From: Doris montereyensis
Lineage: Eukaryota > Mollusca > Gastropoda > Nudibranchia > Dorididae
Reading direction: 5' to 3'
Assembly (NCBI GenBank): GCA_037039925.1
Contig: JAXRKP010000325.1
Coordinates: 38,501-102,500 of the forward strand
DNA: 64,000 nucleotides
Within the stretch, counting starts at the first letter, position 1. Each line of letters starts with the position of its first letter. The notes under the pieces were generated by a model. The model was not told the origin of the DNA. It saw only the letters and a program-made list of their open reading frames with translations, and searched no databases. Position numbers and translations under genes: made by a program. Below are positions 34,001 through 36,753 of this stretch, in pieces.

Positions 34001-36753
34001 TTTATATTTATATTGTATATTTTTTGTCTCTTACAGGACTCCACATTTCTATCCAGCGCAAGATCTCACCTTAACGATTGTCTGGAAAATTGCTCAAGAT
34101 TGCATGTACCTTTTCAAAGGACTCTTTCTGAGGTGAGAAAGAACTCGCGCGGGGAAAAAAATTGAGAGAGATAGGGAGGGAGGGAGGGGGAGAGAGAGAG
34201 AGAGAGGGGGAGGAGAGAAGCAGGGTATTTACACAGCTTTATACTATGATTAACAGTATATACAGAGGTATCCGCCTAAGGGTCCTCGGGAGACAGAAAC
34301 AGCGGGTTCTTAGACAGACAGGGTTCTATTCTTAGGTGAACTTTGACATGTCTTGTATTTTTGCTTCATTATTCACATATATCGTTATTGGTTATTCCCC
34401 TTGACCGTAAAATTTTGGCCAGACCCCCTCTATTTAGGTAAGCAGTTTCTGTTTGTTATCAAGACAATTGCCACGTGTTGGCATTGAGATGGTTTGAAAC
34501 TGCTTGAAATGATGTTTTGACAAATGTGCAATCTCTGTAGGTAGATAGATTTAGCTTCCACTTCCAGCGAGCTGAGCAGATGAATGAAAGATTATGACTA
34601 TGCTATGACAAAACAATGTAGCGATTTGTGCAATCACTTCAGTACATTTTGAAAACACTACGTGATTGGTCATTCGTTTTTTCAGCCTATCAGAAGAGAG
34701 GAAAATTGATCACAAATGTAAGACGGCCTAAGAAAACTCAAAACAATAAGATGGCTGTCCTAACCATGCCTGTCACCTGTCTTTGATGTTGCAATGTGAA
34801 CAACTAGGTCATCTCCGGTCGTCTGTCTTGCCCGAGGTGCCGCGGTAAAGGCATGATCAGAGGTGGCCAGGGTGGATAGCAAGGCTTCCTTATGTCTTTC
34901 AGTCGGTGACTGGCACGCCCTAGTGAAACATTTTTAACACTTATTACTACTAGGTAAAAGACCAAAAGGCAGACCTCGGAGAAAGTGGGAAGAAGATATA
35001 AAAGAGGCATTAACGCAAAGAAATTTAACTTTCATTGAAGGAAACAGAAAATGTCAGGACAGGGCAGCCTGGAGAAAGATCATTTAGGGTATCTAAACTC
35101 TAATGCTGGAAGGTAGAATGGGAGCTGATAAAGAAAGAAAGAAAGAAAGACTATTTCTAGTGTCTGGACCAATGCAATAGACTTCCCACCCGTATTTCTA
35201 TGGATCATTTGCAACATATCACAGATTATTGGCTATTATTAGCATTAACTCATAGACTACCCAAGGTCCGACACAAGATTATGGTGTGGGTACCCAAACA
35301 AAAAGACTGGTTTAAAAAATATGTAACATTTTTATTTACTATTATTTTCTCTTCATTTTAAAGAGATCAAACTTTATATTGCCACCAATAAAAATAGCGG
35401 CTATACGTCATTAGTTTGTCTGAGTGGAGATGAGTGAAAGGGTGAAATTGAGAAGCTAAAAATTGTCAGATAATAAAAACAATGAGCCGATATACAGATC
35501 GAAAACATTGTGGTCCATGCTCTTTCTGACTTGTAAATCTACTTGTAGTGTAGTACTAACTAGTGGTAGTAGTCGTGTTGTAAGTTTGCAAAGAAAATGG
35601 GTTAAGTTGAAGGCTTGCACTGCCAGCGTAAAAACTCATTAAAAAATCAACCGTTGACGCTAGAGAGCTTGTTCCCAAAAAACTCATTCAAAAAAATCAA
35701 CCGTTCACGCTAGAGAGCTTGTTCCGGTAGCAAATGGGACCCAAATAATAAGATAAGCCTAGCAAATGCTCCATACCGCAATCGCGTATACGCGATCTTT
35801 CTATGGTTATGTCCCGGCGGCGTTATGATCACACATATGCGACAGTTGTTACATAGCGTAAGTGTAGTGCGATCACAACATGCGACATTGGTAGTCTATG
35901 GGTTAAATTGAGTGTGGATTGTGCTTTTCACGACTATGATTTTATATAAAAAAATTCTGTTGCACGGAAATAGCGGGTTTTTAGGCGGACAGGGTTCTCA
36001 TGTATCGGGTTCTTAGGTCAACACCGCTTTTTATTTTTTTATTTTGTATTTTAATTGTAGAGCACCTAGAGCTTGTCTGCAGCAAGGCATGGGTTCTAGA
36101 AATATTGTTATTATTATTCTCTGAGTAGATTGGGTTCTCACACTTCCTCTGTCGTGTGAACCAACACAAATATCTCTGGACGAAAGCAACAAGTTTTAAA
36201 ATAGGTAGAAAATCAATGCAACGCTGTTGAACAATGAAAACAAAAGCAGCATTAAACCAGAGATATTGCTTGCACGAGATTTGCCAGAAATAAAGTCGTA
36301 AGTTGCGAGAGAGATTACTACTCATGAGCCATTCAACGAGATTTAGCGGAACGCAGAACATACGGGTACTAGAGCTTGTTTTTCACGAAAGAAGACATAG
36401 GCTGTGATTGAAATGACCCCTTCAATTATGATCAACACAAATATCTGTTTTGGGATAGCTGTGATGGGGATTTGAGCATCTGTTTTTGGGATCCTGAACA
36501 TGTTTTCCTCAAAGACTAATTACATTTCCATTTCTACTTTCTTTAACACTCAGACATATCAACTTCAAGAGGACTTTCCGCCAGAAATTATGGAAAAATA
36601 TTTTGTCCAATGAGCAGTCAGGAAGTAGACGGTGGCTCCAGCCTTGGCAAAAGTGGTCGGCAATCAACAGAAGGAAAGAGAAATTCCGTCCAAACCCCGC
36701 CTGATCAGTTGGACTCATCAACCTTGAAACGGAAGTCGACGTCCTTATTGTGA
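1..36753 (+). CDS. BRCA2: BRCA2 homologue, whole visible gene span (5' partial, spliced)
   Basis: BRCA2 loads RAD51 onto single-stranded DNA during homologous recombination in the nucleus; BRC repeats bind RAD51 and the C-terminal helical/OB domain binds DNA and DSS1. Visible here, in order: part of the N-terminal region, a BRC-repeat exon (2324-6726), linker exons, helical domain (13910-15044), OB1 (16030 to about 23727), OB2 plus tower (about 23547-28474), OB3 (29721-34132) and a C-terminal exon ending at a TGA at 36751-36753. Diagnostic matches include NHYRWIVWKLAA, LQLKYRYD, TDGWY, NATRPAR, VTTLQKFRLV and EGKRYGIFNLA, all in BRCA2 order and separated by GT-AG introns. About 8.5 kb of coding sequence is visible, so the full protein would exceed 2,850 residues. 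The start codon and PALB2-binding N-terminus lie left of the window. Many single-base frameshifts occur; because the neighbouring ACADM gene has the same kind, sequence error is more likely than gene death. Each exon is listed separately. Confidence 0.93.
1230..1557 (+). mobile_element. SINE family A, near full length
   Basis: A tRNA-like head (TTGTCCAGAGGCAAGG, then B-box-like GGTTTGAGCCC near 1288) is followed by a body with CCAGGTAGGTGGATC, a block around GGCTGTTTACAGGGCAG and a tail of AAATCAAATC repeats. This is the reference copy for the many family A copies in the window. It sits in the first visible BRCA2 intron. Confidence 0.8.
1985..2270 (+). repeat. AT-rich minisatellite, unit about 38 bp
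   Basis: Units of the type GATCAATGTGTTATATTGTA followed by TTGTTTATATGTTAGTAT are repeated about seven times with small changes. The array ends some 50 bases before the acceptor of the BRC-repeat exon. Confidence 0.85.
2324..6726 (+). CDS. BRCA2: BRCA2 large BRC-repeat exon (exon 11 equivalent)
   Basis: A pyrimidine-rich acceptor ending at 2323 opens an exon of 4,403 bp that ends at a consensus GTAAGT donor at 6727. Phase fits the preceding exon. The exon starts GFAKFSDLFPDAED and is acidic and Ser-rich, then carries BRC repeats, the RAD51-binding modules, recognised by F-x-T-A-S/L-G-S/K-K followed by S-x-x-A-L-K-x-A-K and then F-F-D-E-D. Two divergent repeats lie at about 3288-3370 and 3550-3640, twelve in an array at 4605-6170 and one at 6366-6455. 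Vertebrate exon 11 similarly holds all BRC repeats. A TCC run at 6517-6545 encodes polyserine. Frame changes are needed near 2680, 3245, 3860, 4683, 4768, 5072, 5424, 5553, 5622, 5821 and 5950; most are single bases in or next to T or A runs. Confidence 0.93.
3288..3370 (+). repeat. BRCA2: Divergent BRC repeat (first clear one)
   Basis: Reads FEGFSTASGKTIAVSEKAKE and continues with a Lys/Ala-rich helix-like stretch. The FSTA core is the F-x-x-A motif that inserts into RAD51, and SGK matches the vertebrate consensus better than the array repeats, which use SGS or LGS. A degenerate BRC-like segment may lie just upstream at about 2985-3095. Confidence 0.85.
3550..3640 (+). repeat. BRCA2: Divergent BRC repeat (second)
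   Basis: Reads CDFSSAGGKKIALSHSSREK and then AARLWER. F-S-S-A keeps the Phe and Ala of the RAD51 contact motif. It is not part of the regular array downstream. Confidence 0.75.
4605..6170 (+). repeat. BRCA2: Tandem BRC-repeat array, about 12 units of roughly 135 bp
   Basis: Cores lie near 4612, 4746, 4886, 5000, 5145, 5286, 5418, 5551, 5685, 5825, 5955 and 6086, a spacing of mostly 130-145 bp. A typical unit reads FPGFSTASGSKVKISENAL, then K-H-A-K-T and F-F-D-E-D-T, so both the F-x-T-A module and the LFDE-like module are present. Some units are altered at the key position (FSTV, FSTS, a Cys before STA, LSIT in the last), which may weaken RAD51 binding. Spacers are short and Asp/Asn/Thr-rich, unlike the long unrelated spacers between vertebrate BRC repeats, so the array looks like the product of recent tandem duplication. 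Several units contain one-base frame changes. Confidence 0.9.
6366..6455 (+). repeat. BRCA2: Last BRC repeat
   Basis: Reads NFPAFSTASGSDVIVSHKAL and then KYAKSFFDDD, in a frame that stays open to the exon end. It is separated from the array by about 200 bp of non-repeat coding sequence. Confidence 0.85.
6842..7105 (+). mobile_element. SINE family A copy
   Basis: Head GGGGACTCAGCAGTTCAGAG, body with CCAGGTAGGTGGATCGACAC and GGCTGTTTACAGGGCAGTC, tail GTAATCAAATG. The part of the head after CAACCAAAAAG is deleted compared with other copies. It lies in the intron following the BRC exon. Confidence 0.8.
7165..7330 (-). mobile_element. SINE-like family C copy
   Basis: Matches, in reverse, the family whose sense strand reads GTGATCTCAGGGTGAAT, then AACAGCAAGATGAAA, then AGTAGGACCTACCAG. 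No tRNA head was recognised in this family, so SINE status is inferred from length and copy number. Confidence 0.6.
7622..7666 (+). CDS. BRCA2: BRCA2 small exon (candidate, 45 bp)
   Basis: Acceptor CCCTTCAG precedes 45 bp that, with the one base left over from the previous exon, reads SLPKKFRVPLRSSCE and ends with one leftover base before a weak GTTTGG donor. The phase fits on both sides. No specific domain is recognisable. Support is the phase chain and the open frame. Confidence 0.5.
7788..7823 (+). repeat. GT and G-rich low-complexity tract
   Basis: A short GT run followed by GGGGAGGGAGGGGGG inside a BRCA2 intron. The G runs could form a quadruplex; nothing else is visible. Confidence 0.5.
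8180..8260 (-). mobile_element. SINE-like family C fragment
   Basis: A short piece resembling the family C core in reverse (TATCTTGCTGTGTCCTCTTG, then CACCCTGAGATTGC). It is too short to say how it arrived. Confidence 0.4.
8376..8456 (+). CDS. BRCA2: BRCA2 small exon (candidate, 81 bp)
   Basis: A TTTTTTGCAG acceptor and a GTAGGT donor bound 81 bp that, with the phase-1 base from the previous exon, reads EHLNDRKWTMRNGKGSWPC and onwards with no stop. Phase is 1 on both sides. No domain is recognised. It is proposed from splice sites and phase only. Confidence 0.5.
9240..10000 (+). mobile_element. RTE-like LINE 3' fragment, split by a SINE
   Basis: Degenerate copy of the C-terminal end of the reverse-transcriptase ORF, matching the reverse of the LINE at 41136-43860. 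Recognisable pieces are [18 protein letters not shown] at about 9508-9565 and, after the inserted SINE, a stretch reading QLRWFGHV at about 9876-9900. It has many stops and indels and is dead. Confidence 0.8.
9593..9835 (+). mobile_element. SINE family B, complete copy nested in a LINE, with 11 bp target duplication
   Basis: The element starts with a tRNA-like head (GTGGCCGAGCGGTTAGGCTG, B box GAGTTTGAATCCT) and ends ACTTTACTTTTACT. It is flanked by the direct repeat AAACTAAAGCA at 9582-9592 and 9836-9846; removing the element and one repeat restores the LINE reading. The head resembles Leu or Ser tRNA (GGCCGAGCGGTTAGG). Confidence 0.92.
10320..10450 (-). mobile_element. SINE-like family C copy
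   Basis: Reverse match to the family C core: GGTAAGTCCTACTTC, CTTTCATCTTGC and TTCACTCTGAGAG occur in family order. It lies just upstream of a BRCA2 exon acceptor. Confidence 0.55.
10551..11406 (+). CDS. BRCA2: BRCA2 linker exon between BRC repeats and helical domain
   Basis: Acceptor AAAGTTGCAG precedes an 856 bp exon that, with the phase-1 base from upstream, begins VLLDNVSHILLPAKRSYNDL. It ends at GTATTT with one leftover base that joins to CC of the next exon (Ala). The protein is acidic and Ser/Asn-rich, with a direct repeat of GKELELDKE at 10930-10990. An AGT run at about 10788-10845 encodes Val or Ser depending on frame. The length is not compatible with a single frame: one shift is needed between 10790 and 10920. 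No catalytic domain is visible. Position, strand and phase chain support membership in BRCA2. Confidence 0.65.
10788..10845 (+). repeat. AGT/TAG trinucleotide run inside a coding exon
   Basis: About 19 near-perfect AGT triplets. Depending on frame they give polyvaline, polyserine or stops, so slippage here can change the downstream frame of the BRCA2 exon. Confidence 0.85.
12050..12222 (+). repeat. Two AAT microsatellites
   Basis: AAT runs at about 12050-12092 and 12171-12222, separated by 78 bp of GC-richer sequence with CGTAGAAAACAGG. They lie in the BRCA2 intron 11407-13909, whose remaining left part (11407-12000, 12230-12950) shows no gene or known repeat. Confidence 0.9.
12956..13821 (-). 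mobile_element. PIF/Harbinger-like DNA transposon relic
   Basis: Ends are inverted: the left end reads TAAGGGAACGTCCACACGTC and the reverse of the right end reads TAAGGTACGTCCACACATCG. Inside, the - strand at 13544-13305 encodes a 79-residue fragment with YWVHPINTQR, GECHPLM and RFHSYFRMFPSTFSEIL, the N-terminal signature of Harbinger nuclease/HARBI1 proteins. The nuclease domain with its catalytic acids is absent, so the element is an internally deleted, non-autonomous copy. It is about 870 bp and sits in a BRCA2 intron. Confidence 0.8.
13910..14114 (+). CDS. BRCA2: BRCA2 exon, start of helical domain
   Basis: Acceptor TTGCATCACAG opens 205 bp reading PGGFEPAVDFELEEARMKQ, then EKIIRSKKRKKVTPFLVAG, and closes with donor GTGAAT leaving two bases of a codon. 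The E-E-A-R-x-x-Q then basic K-K-R-K-K pattern aligns with the beginning of the vertebrate BRCA2 helical domain (ARDIQDMRIKKKQRQ). The phase-2 end is completed by the G that opens the next exon (Arg). No frameshift is needed. Confidence 0.85.
14369..14615 (+). repeat. ATT/TTA microsatellites
   Basis: TTA runs at about 14369-14450 and 14567-14615, with AGT/GCA triplets after the second. They lie in the intron between two helical-domain exons. Confidence 0.9.
14877..15044 (+). CDS. BRCA2: BRCA2 exon, helical domain
   Basis: 168 bp between acceptor CTTGTCAG and donor GTAACT, phase 2 on both sides and open throughout. It reads RRGVSESTLNVSSRSAG, then LRFDLRRFFPSLAGG, then DRRGFAGVSEFY. This aligns with the vertebrate helical domain segment GVSKHCIKINSKNA to GKEEFYR. 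The helical domain, with OB1, is where DSS1 binds. Confidence 0.92.
15345..15645 (-). mobile_element. SINE family A copy
   Basis: Reverse orientation: CGCAACCAAGGTGACCTCGG at the tail side and CTTGTCTTTGGACTACTGAG at the head side. It has an internal CT-rich segment beyond the head (15640-15665). Confidence 0.8.
15680..15925 (+). mobile_element. SINE family B copy, head truncated
   Basis: Lacks the tRNA A box but keeps CTAGGTCTGACTGACGTTGT, CAGGTGCAAATGGGTACA, AAAACCTGCATCAGACTAGC and the end ATGGGCCATAATGGCCTTGA. It abuts the OB1 exon acceptor region. Confidence 0.8.
16030..16158 (+). CDS. BRCA2: BRCA2 exon, OB1 start
   Basis: 129 bp between acceptor CATCCTTCCCCAG and donor GTAATA, phase 2 at both ends. 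It reads AFLTLEGVDTALVDESW, then RNHYRWIVWKLAAYEVCYP, then FANR. The NHYRWI-WKLAA block is among the most conserved in BRCA2 and marks the helical-OB1 junction. No frameshift. Confidence 0.97.
16311..16395 (+). repeat. ACT microsatellite
   Basis: About 26 ACT triplets ending in two ACC-ACT steps, followed by a short dispersed repeat (16396-16470, CAGATGGAAAACACCTGTAG) that recurs in reverse at about 8560-8640. Confidence 0.9.
16496..17690 (+). repeat. 39 bp minisatellite with long open frame in a BRCA2 intron
   Basis: About 30 units of 39 bp; each + strand unit reads TSSKSPDFSLAPS or the variant SKSPDLSFAPS. Because 39 is divisible by 3, the frame stays open for 294 residues (16795-17679), with another open segment at 16542-16820. 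It lies inside the intron 16159-19052 and is not needed for BRCA2. Coding status is unknown: uniform composition and the length of the unit alone can explain the open frame. The sequence next to it is listed separately. Confidence 0.85.
17689..17994 (+). other. Unexplained open segment after the 39 bp array
   Basis: In the same frame as the array, about 100 codons of non-repetitive sequence read on to a stop at 17992-17994, including CSSENCCNKCHGHF and a Lys/Gly/Asp-rich end KKKKEKGSNGPEGDD. A canonical AATAAA is at 18235-18240. Two in-frame stops separate it from the array (about 17680-17688). It could be a decayed terminal exon of a nested gene, an alternative 3' end or chance. No family is recognised. 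Confidence 0.3.
18719..19015 (+). repeat. Long ACT microsatellite
   Basis: Nearly 300 bp of ACT triplets with AAT and TCT variants, ending about 40 bp before the acceptor of the 19053 exon. Its translation is polythreonine on + and polyvaline on -; neither is taken as a gene. Confidence 0.95.
19053..19123 (+). CDS. BRCA2: BRCA2 exon, OB1
   Basis: 71 bp between TTTGTTTCTCAG and GTAACT. With the two bases carried over it reads RCLTPDVTMLQLKYRYD, then RRLTSAK, matching the vertebrate CLSPERVLLQLKYRYD block directly after FANR. It ends in phase 1. Confidence 0.96.
19193..19445 (-). mobile_element. SINE family E copy (tRNA head TAGCTCAGT type)
   Basis: Reverse orientation; the head lies at the right end (GCTCTGCCGACTGAGTTACT on +, the complement of a tRNA A box) and the body includes GGCATGCATACTGCATAGTG. 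Two further copies are at 31545-31812 and 54045-54296. Confidence 0.75.
19583..19900 (-). mobile_element. SINE family A copy
   Basis: Full-length reverse copy with tail TTTGATTTGATG, body CAAGGGATCTTTAACATGCA and head CTTGCATCTGGACTACCAAG. A run of about 16 G interrupts it at 19781. Confidence 0.85.
19966..20061 (+). CDS. BRCA2: BRCA2 exon, OB1 (damaged or misread)
   Basis: After acceptor TTATTCCAG the sequence contains SAIKKIVE in one frame and RDDTACKRMVLCVADI in the next, together matching the vertebrate SAIKKIMERDDTA--LVLCVSDI block. One frame change lies at about 19990 and, in the frame expected from upstream, a TAG interrupts. Two compensating single-base errors around the A7 run would restore it. 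The right end is uncertain; a GTGTAT at 20062 is the nearest donor. Confidence 0.75.
20104..20275 (-). mobile_element. SINE family B partial copy
   Basis: Reverse copy carrying CAAGGCCTGTAAGGCCCATA, GGCCAGGACGCTAGTCTGAC and CCCATTTGCACCTGGGTAGA. The tRNA head is missing. Confidence 0.8.
20700..21036 (+). mobile_element. RTE-like LINE 3' end fragment
   Basis: An open stretch (20764-21036) reads [17 protein letters not shown], then [16 protein letters not shown], then GKRPKGRPLQK, the conserved C-terminal tail of the ORF found in RTE-type endonuclease/reverse-transcriptase elements. It is the same family as 9240-10000, 34940-35150 and 41136-43860. It runs directly into the 40 bp satellite. Confidence 0.85.
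21030..22505 (+). repeat. 40 bp satellite built on a LINE 3' end
   Basis: About 33 units of TTTCTATACAACCCATACAC plus TGGAATAAGATCAGTTTGGG. The first unit is continuous with the LINE fragment (GTAGCCTGGAATAAGATCAG), and its CAACCCATACACTGG matches the LINE 3' end seen in reverse near 41165. Toward the right, units are interrupted by pieces also found downstream (22190-22310 resembles 22860-22990; 22430-22445 resembles the 23100-23500 repeats). Confidence 0.9.
22628..22735 (+). CDS. BRCA2: BRCA2 exon, OB1 end (disrupted)
   Basis: Acceptor TTTGTCCACAG precedes VFRKVTDGWYSIAHLDPP, a clear match to the vertebrate ELTDGWYAVKAQLDPP segment. It is followed by two stops and then KLSIGQKIV at about 22698-22727, matching LTVGQKII at the expected distance. 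The right boundary is not found; beyond about 22735 the sequence (CCAAGATGGCTGCC) looks like a dispersed repeat. Either the consensus is faulty here or the exon is interrupted. Confidence 0.75.
23050..23510 (+). repeat. Tandem repeat, unit about 45 bp (AACAGTAAAAATAAAAGTCA)
   Basis: Ten or so units containing GGTGGCAGAAACAGTAAAAA and GTCATGAAAAACATGTGA, degenerate at the left. The array directly precedes the acceptor of the 23547 exon. Confidence 0.85.
23547..23727 (+). CDS. BRCA2: BRCA2 exon, OB1-OB2
   Basis: After a T-rich acceptor the exon reads IPESAHFKLGFNATRPARA, then KLGF; the NATRPAR block corresponds to vertebrate NSTRPARW. Near 23675 one extra base shifts the frame, after which it reads GMVGCVDVVVTRKYPLM to donor GTGAGC, matching GNVGCVDVIIQRAYPIQ. 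The length (181) is one more than a phase 0/0 exon should have, consistent with one inserted base. Confidence 0.92.
23795..24045 (+). repeat. Intronic 81 bp tandem duplication, also copied in a later intron
   Basis: AAGCTTATCCAAGTTTCTGT to ACACTGGTCTGT occurs twice (about 23886-23966 and 23967-24045). The segment 23795-23960 recurs at about 25484-25650 in another BRCA2 intron. Confidence 0.8.
24176..24326 (+). CDS. BRCA2: BRCA2 exon, OB2 and tower base
   Basis: Between TTTTGTTTTCAG and GTAAGG, reads YMEKCSDKGCIFRTAEEE, then RKEEEHRQNHMEKIY, then IQKEMDGQNEH. It aligns with vertebrate WMEKTSSGLYIFRNEREEE and the first long tower helix. Phase 0 in, phase 1 out; no frameshift. Confidence 0.96.
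24503..24700 (+). repeat. AAT then ACT microsatellite
   Basis: AAT triplets (24503-24598) grade into ACT triplets (24599-24700) inside the intron between the two tower exons. Confidence 0.9.
24877..24998 (+). CDS. BRCA2: BRCA2 exon, tower
   Basis: Acceptor ACACAACCAG; reads NKQSRRRRRSKWTRKQVEQL, then AGLELAEAFDNAINQEEFE. This matches the vertebrate TRQQVRALQDGAELYEAV segment. The CGT run gives five Arg. The donor is a weak GTTTTT. Phase 1 in, phase 0 out. Confidence 0.93.
25030..25480 (+). repeat. AT-rich complex tandem repeat plus AAT microsatellite
   Basis: Units of CTAATATATTGATTTAAATG and CCTTGTCCCTTGTTTGCAAA recur four or five times at irregular spacing (25030-25380), followed by AAT triplets at 25422-25476. 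Confidence 0.85.
26404..26596 (+). CDS. BRCA2: BRCA2 exon, tower to OB2 return
   Basis: After acceptor TTCTCCTCAG reads QFLNETQINKLMDHKRRQM, a second tower helix, then VPRNVTTLQKFRLVGSSSYD and a GTAAGA donor. RNVTTLQKFRLV matches vertebrate RDVTTVWKLRIV. Phase 0 in, phase 1 out; no frameshift. Confidence 0.96.
26677..26970 (-). mobile_element. SINE family B, near full length
   Basis: Reverse copy from CCTTGAAGGCCGTTATAGCC to a tRNA-like head (GGCAGCCTAACCTTTCTGCC on +). B-box complement GGATTCGAACTCG is at about 26902. Confidence 0.88.
27010..28018 (+). mobile_element. CR1/L2-like LINE 3' end
   Basis: 27036-27250 reads LQKVQNRAAKM, then HISPVLKSLHWLPVKFHIEFK, the C-terminal signature of CR1/L2/Jockey-type reverse transcriptases. 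The element appears to end at 27880-28018 with CGCCCTGAGCATCAAGTGGT, GCGCTACATAAG and a TTA microsatellite tail, typical of L2-like 3' ends. The 27260-27880 part shows no open frame. Confidence 0.75.
28138..28275 (+). repeat. Tandem duplication of an intron end with its acceptor
   Basis: Two 68-70 bp copies each contain ACTGAAATCATTCA, TTTTTGTATTGTGTT, then ACCAG or GCCAG and GTTGTGTTTTG. The second copy leads into the real OB exon (28266); the first is a decoy acceptor at 28195. Confidence 0.88.
28266..28474 (+). CDS. BRCA2: BRCA2 exon, OB2-OB3
   Basis: Reads CVLTVWRPDREWQDMQEGKR, then YGIFNLAVSAGRH, then IALTANRQTRLQ and ends LVYEPRQ before GTTTGT. It aligns with vertebrate [20 protein letters not shown] and IYQPRE. 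Phase 1 in, phase 0 out; no frameshift. Confidence 0.96.
28520..28680 (+). repeat. 30 bp repeat, four units
   Basis: GGCATGACTAGGGGCAATGT plus TTCAGATTAC repeated four times at 28553-28674. Too few and too uniform for anything more than a minisatellite. Confidence 0.85.
28676..29047 (-). mobile_element. Reverse-transcriptase fragment, CR1/Jockey type
   Basis: Read from right to left: SGAPQGTVLGPILF (about 29047-29005), then DNCLLYRSIKTRADHIALQQ, then NTKKCYILSINRK and NTYLGVT. These are RT motifs of CR1/Jockey-like LINEs; the canonical Asp-Asp reads as Asp-Asn, and stops are present, so the copy is dead. Confidence 0.8.
29040..29470 (+). repeat. 38/41 bp minisatellite
   Basis: About 11 units of TCGGCACCATCTACAACTAC plus ACTGCTGCTGCCTCGGAT, differing by the number of CTG triplets. 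It lies between two BRCA2 exons, where a small exon is expected. Confidence 0.9.
29471..29575 (+). CDS. Possible BRCA2 exon (weak)
   Basis: The upstream exon ends in phase 0 and the next one starts in phase 1, so a coding piece of 3n+1 bases is expected between them. This stretch is open and reads PLSVGEKVTQPCDDISIDAV, then LTQLVKKFPRKGQ. No good acceptor is visible and the donor (GTGTCA) is poor. It could equally be unrelated. Confidence 0.22.
29721..29905 (+). CDS. BRCA2: BRCA2 exon, OB3 start
   Basis: Between CTGACTCTTCCAG and GTAGGT, reads LPCGRNKRQMQNGKGGQAV, then EFDFLGVAVRVHAAKQ, then DPRGDILSIKLWSSVPV. It matches vertebrate EVDLIGFVVSVVKKTG and LLAIKFW. Phase 1 in, phase 0 out; no frameshift. 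Confidence 0.95.
29938..30044 (+). repeat. Second copy of an intron end plus exon start
   Basis: Repeats 29668-29773 nearly exactly: TCATATTTTCGTTAAAATAA, the acceptor CTGACTCTTCCAG, then ATTTACCATGTGGCCGAAAT. In the exon frame this copy reaches TAA within ten codons, so it cannot replace the real exon. Confidence 0.9.
30146..30340 (+). repeat. 98 bp direct tandem duplication
   Basis: ATAGTACGTTCTTTTGGCTT to TTTTTACAAGAAA occurs twice head to tail with three or four differences. No function is visible. Confidence 0.88.
30757..31077 (+). mobile_element. SINE family A, full length
   Basis: Head GGGGGCTAGATAATCCAGAG, B-box-like GGGTTCAAGCTC, body GTCCAGGTAGGTGGATTGAC, tail AAATCAAATCAAA. A family C fragment (about 30690-30755, reverse) lies just before it. 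Confidence 0.88.
31255..31410 (-). mobile_element. SINE-like family C copy
   Basis: Reverse match: GGTAGGTACTACCTCCC, CTTCATCTTGCTGTTTCCTC, CGCCCTGAGATCACCGCATA and GGTGAGTGGACGGTGTACAT, all in family order. Confidence 0.7.
31545..31812 (-). mobile_element. SINE family E, best copy
   Basis: Read in reverse, the head is TAGCTCAGTTGGTAGAGCGT followed by GAGTTTGATTCCCGGTTCGG, excellent tRNA A and B boxes; the body contains the complement of GGCATACGGCATAGTGTGGT. It is a SINE rather than a functional tRNA because no acceptor stem closes and the body continues for 180 bp. Confidence 0.85.
31885..32065 (+). mobile_element. Degenerate SINE family B copy
   Basis: Keeps GTGTGGTTAGGCTGCCAGAC, a Gly-rich head region and CATCTGCAAATGGGTAC, then runs into the 40 bp array. 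The tail is missing. Confidence 0.5.
32065..32700 (+). repeat. 40 bp minisatellite, about 16 units
   Basis: Unit AATGAAGCCAGCAACAGACA plus TGTGTCTTGTCCAGAAGGCC; some units carry an extra AATG and are 44 bp. Open frames of up to 213 residues on the - strand are by-products of the repeat. Confidence 0.93.
32854..33045 (+). CDS. BRCA2: BRCA2 exon, OB3
   Basis: Between CTTCTTTTTCAG and GTAATT, 192 bp in phase 0/0. Reads IKESNCFIATGLSIRSHNDT, then GSLTVPLTADGRPEFTAFS, then YAKVFSEFGQL. It aligns with vertebrate [20 protein letters not shown], the LFAGDFSVFSASP strand and the following helix. No frameshift. Confidence 0.95.
33620..33917 (-). mobile_element. SINE family A copy
   Basis: Reverse copy: ACATCCACAACTAAGGTGAT at the tail, TAACGTGCACAGAGTGTTGT in the body, GACACCTTGCCTCTGGACTA at the head. 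Confidence 0.88.
34037..34132 (+). CDS. BRCA2: BRCA2 exon after OB3
   Basis: Between GTCTCTTACAG and GTGAGA, 96 bp in phase 0/0, reading DSTFLSSARSHLNDCLENC, then SRLHVPFQRTLSE. It follows OB3 where vertebrates have the segment ending OB3. Similarity is weak; phase and splice sites carry the call. Confidence 0.75.
34150..34225 (+). repeat. GA-rich tract
   Basis: GAGAGAGATAGGGAGGGAGG and similar purine runs directly after the donor of the 34132 exon. Nothing else is visible. Confidence 0.8.
34940..35155 (+). mobile_element. RTE-like LINE, 3' terminus with AAAG tail
   Basis: Begins abruptly after ACTACTAGG with GTAAAAGACCAAAAGGCAGA (GKRPKGRPR), continues EDIKEALTQRNLTFIEGNRK and the terminal TGA/TAG region, and ends at GAAAGAAAGAAAGAAAGA. 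A 5'-truncated copy with a tetranucleotide tail fits RTE-type target-primed insertion. Confidence 0.85.
35630..35735 (+). repeat. 50 bp direct duplication
   Basis: AAAACTCATT, ATCAACCGTT and ACGCTAGAGAGCTTGTTCC occur twice in tandem. The 35155-36550 intron part otherwise holds only the partly palindromic CGCGTATACGCG near 35784 and a run of CG-containing sequence around 35810-35880. Confidence 0.75.
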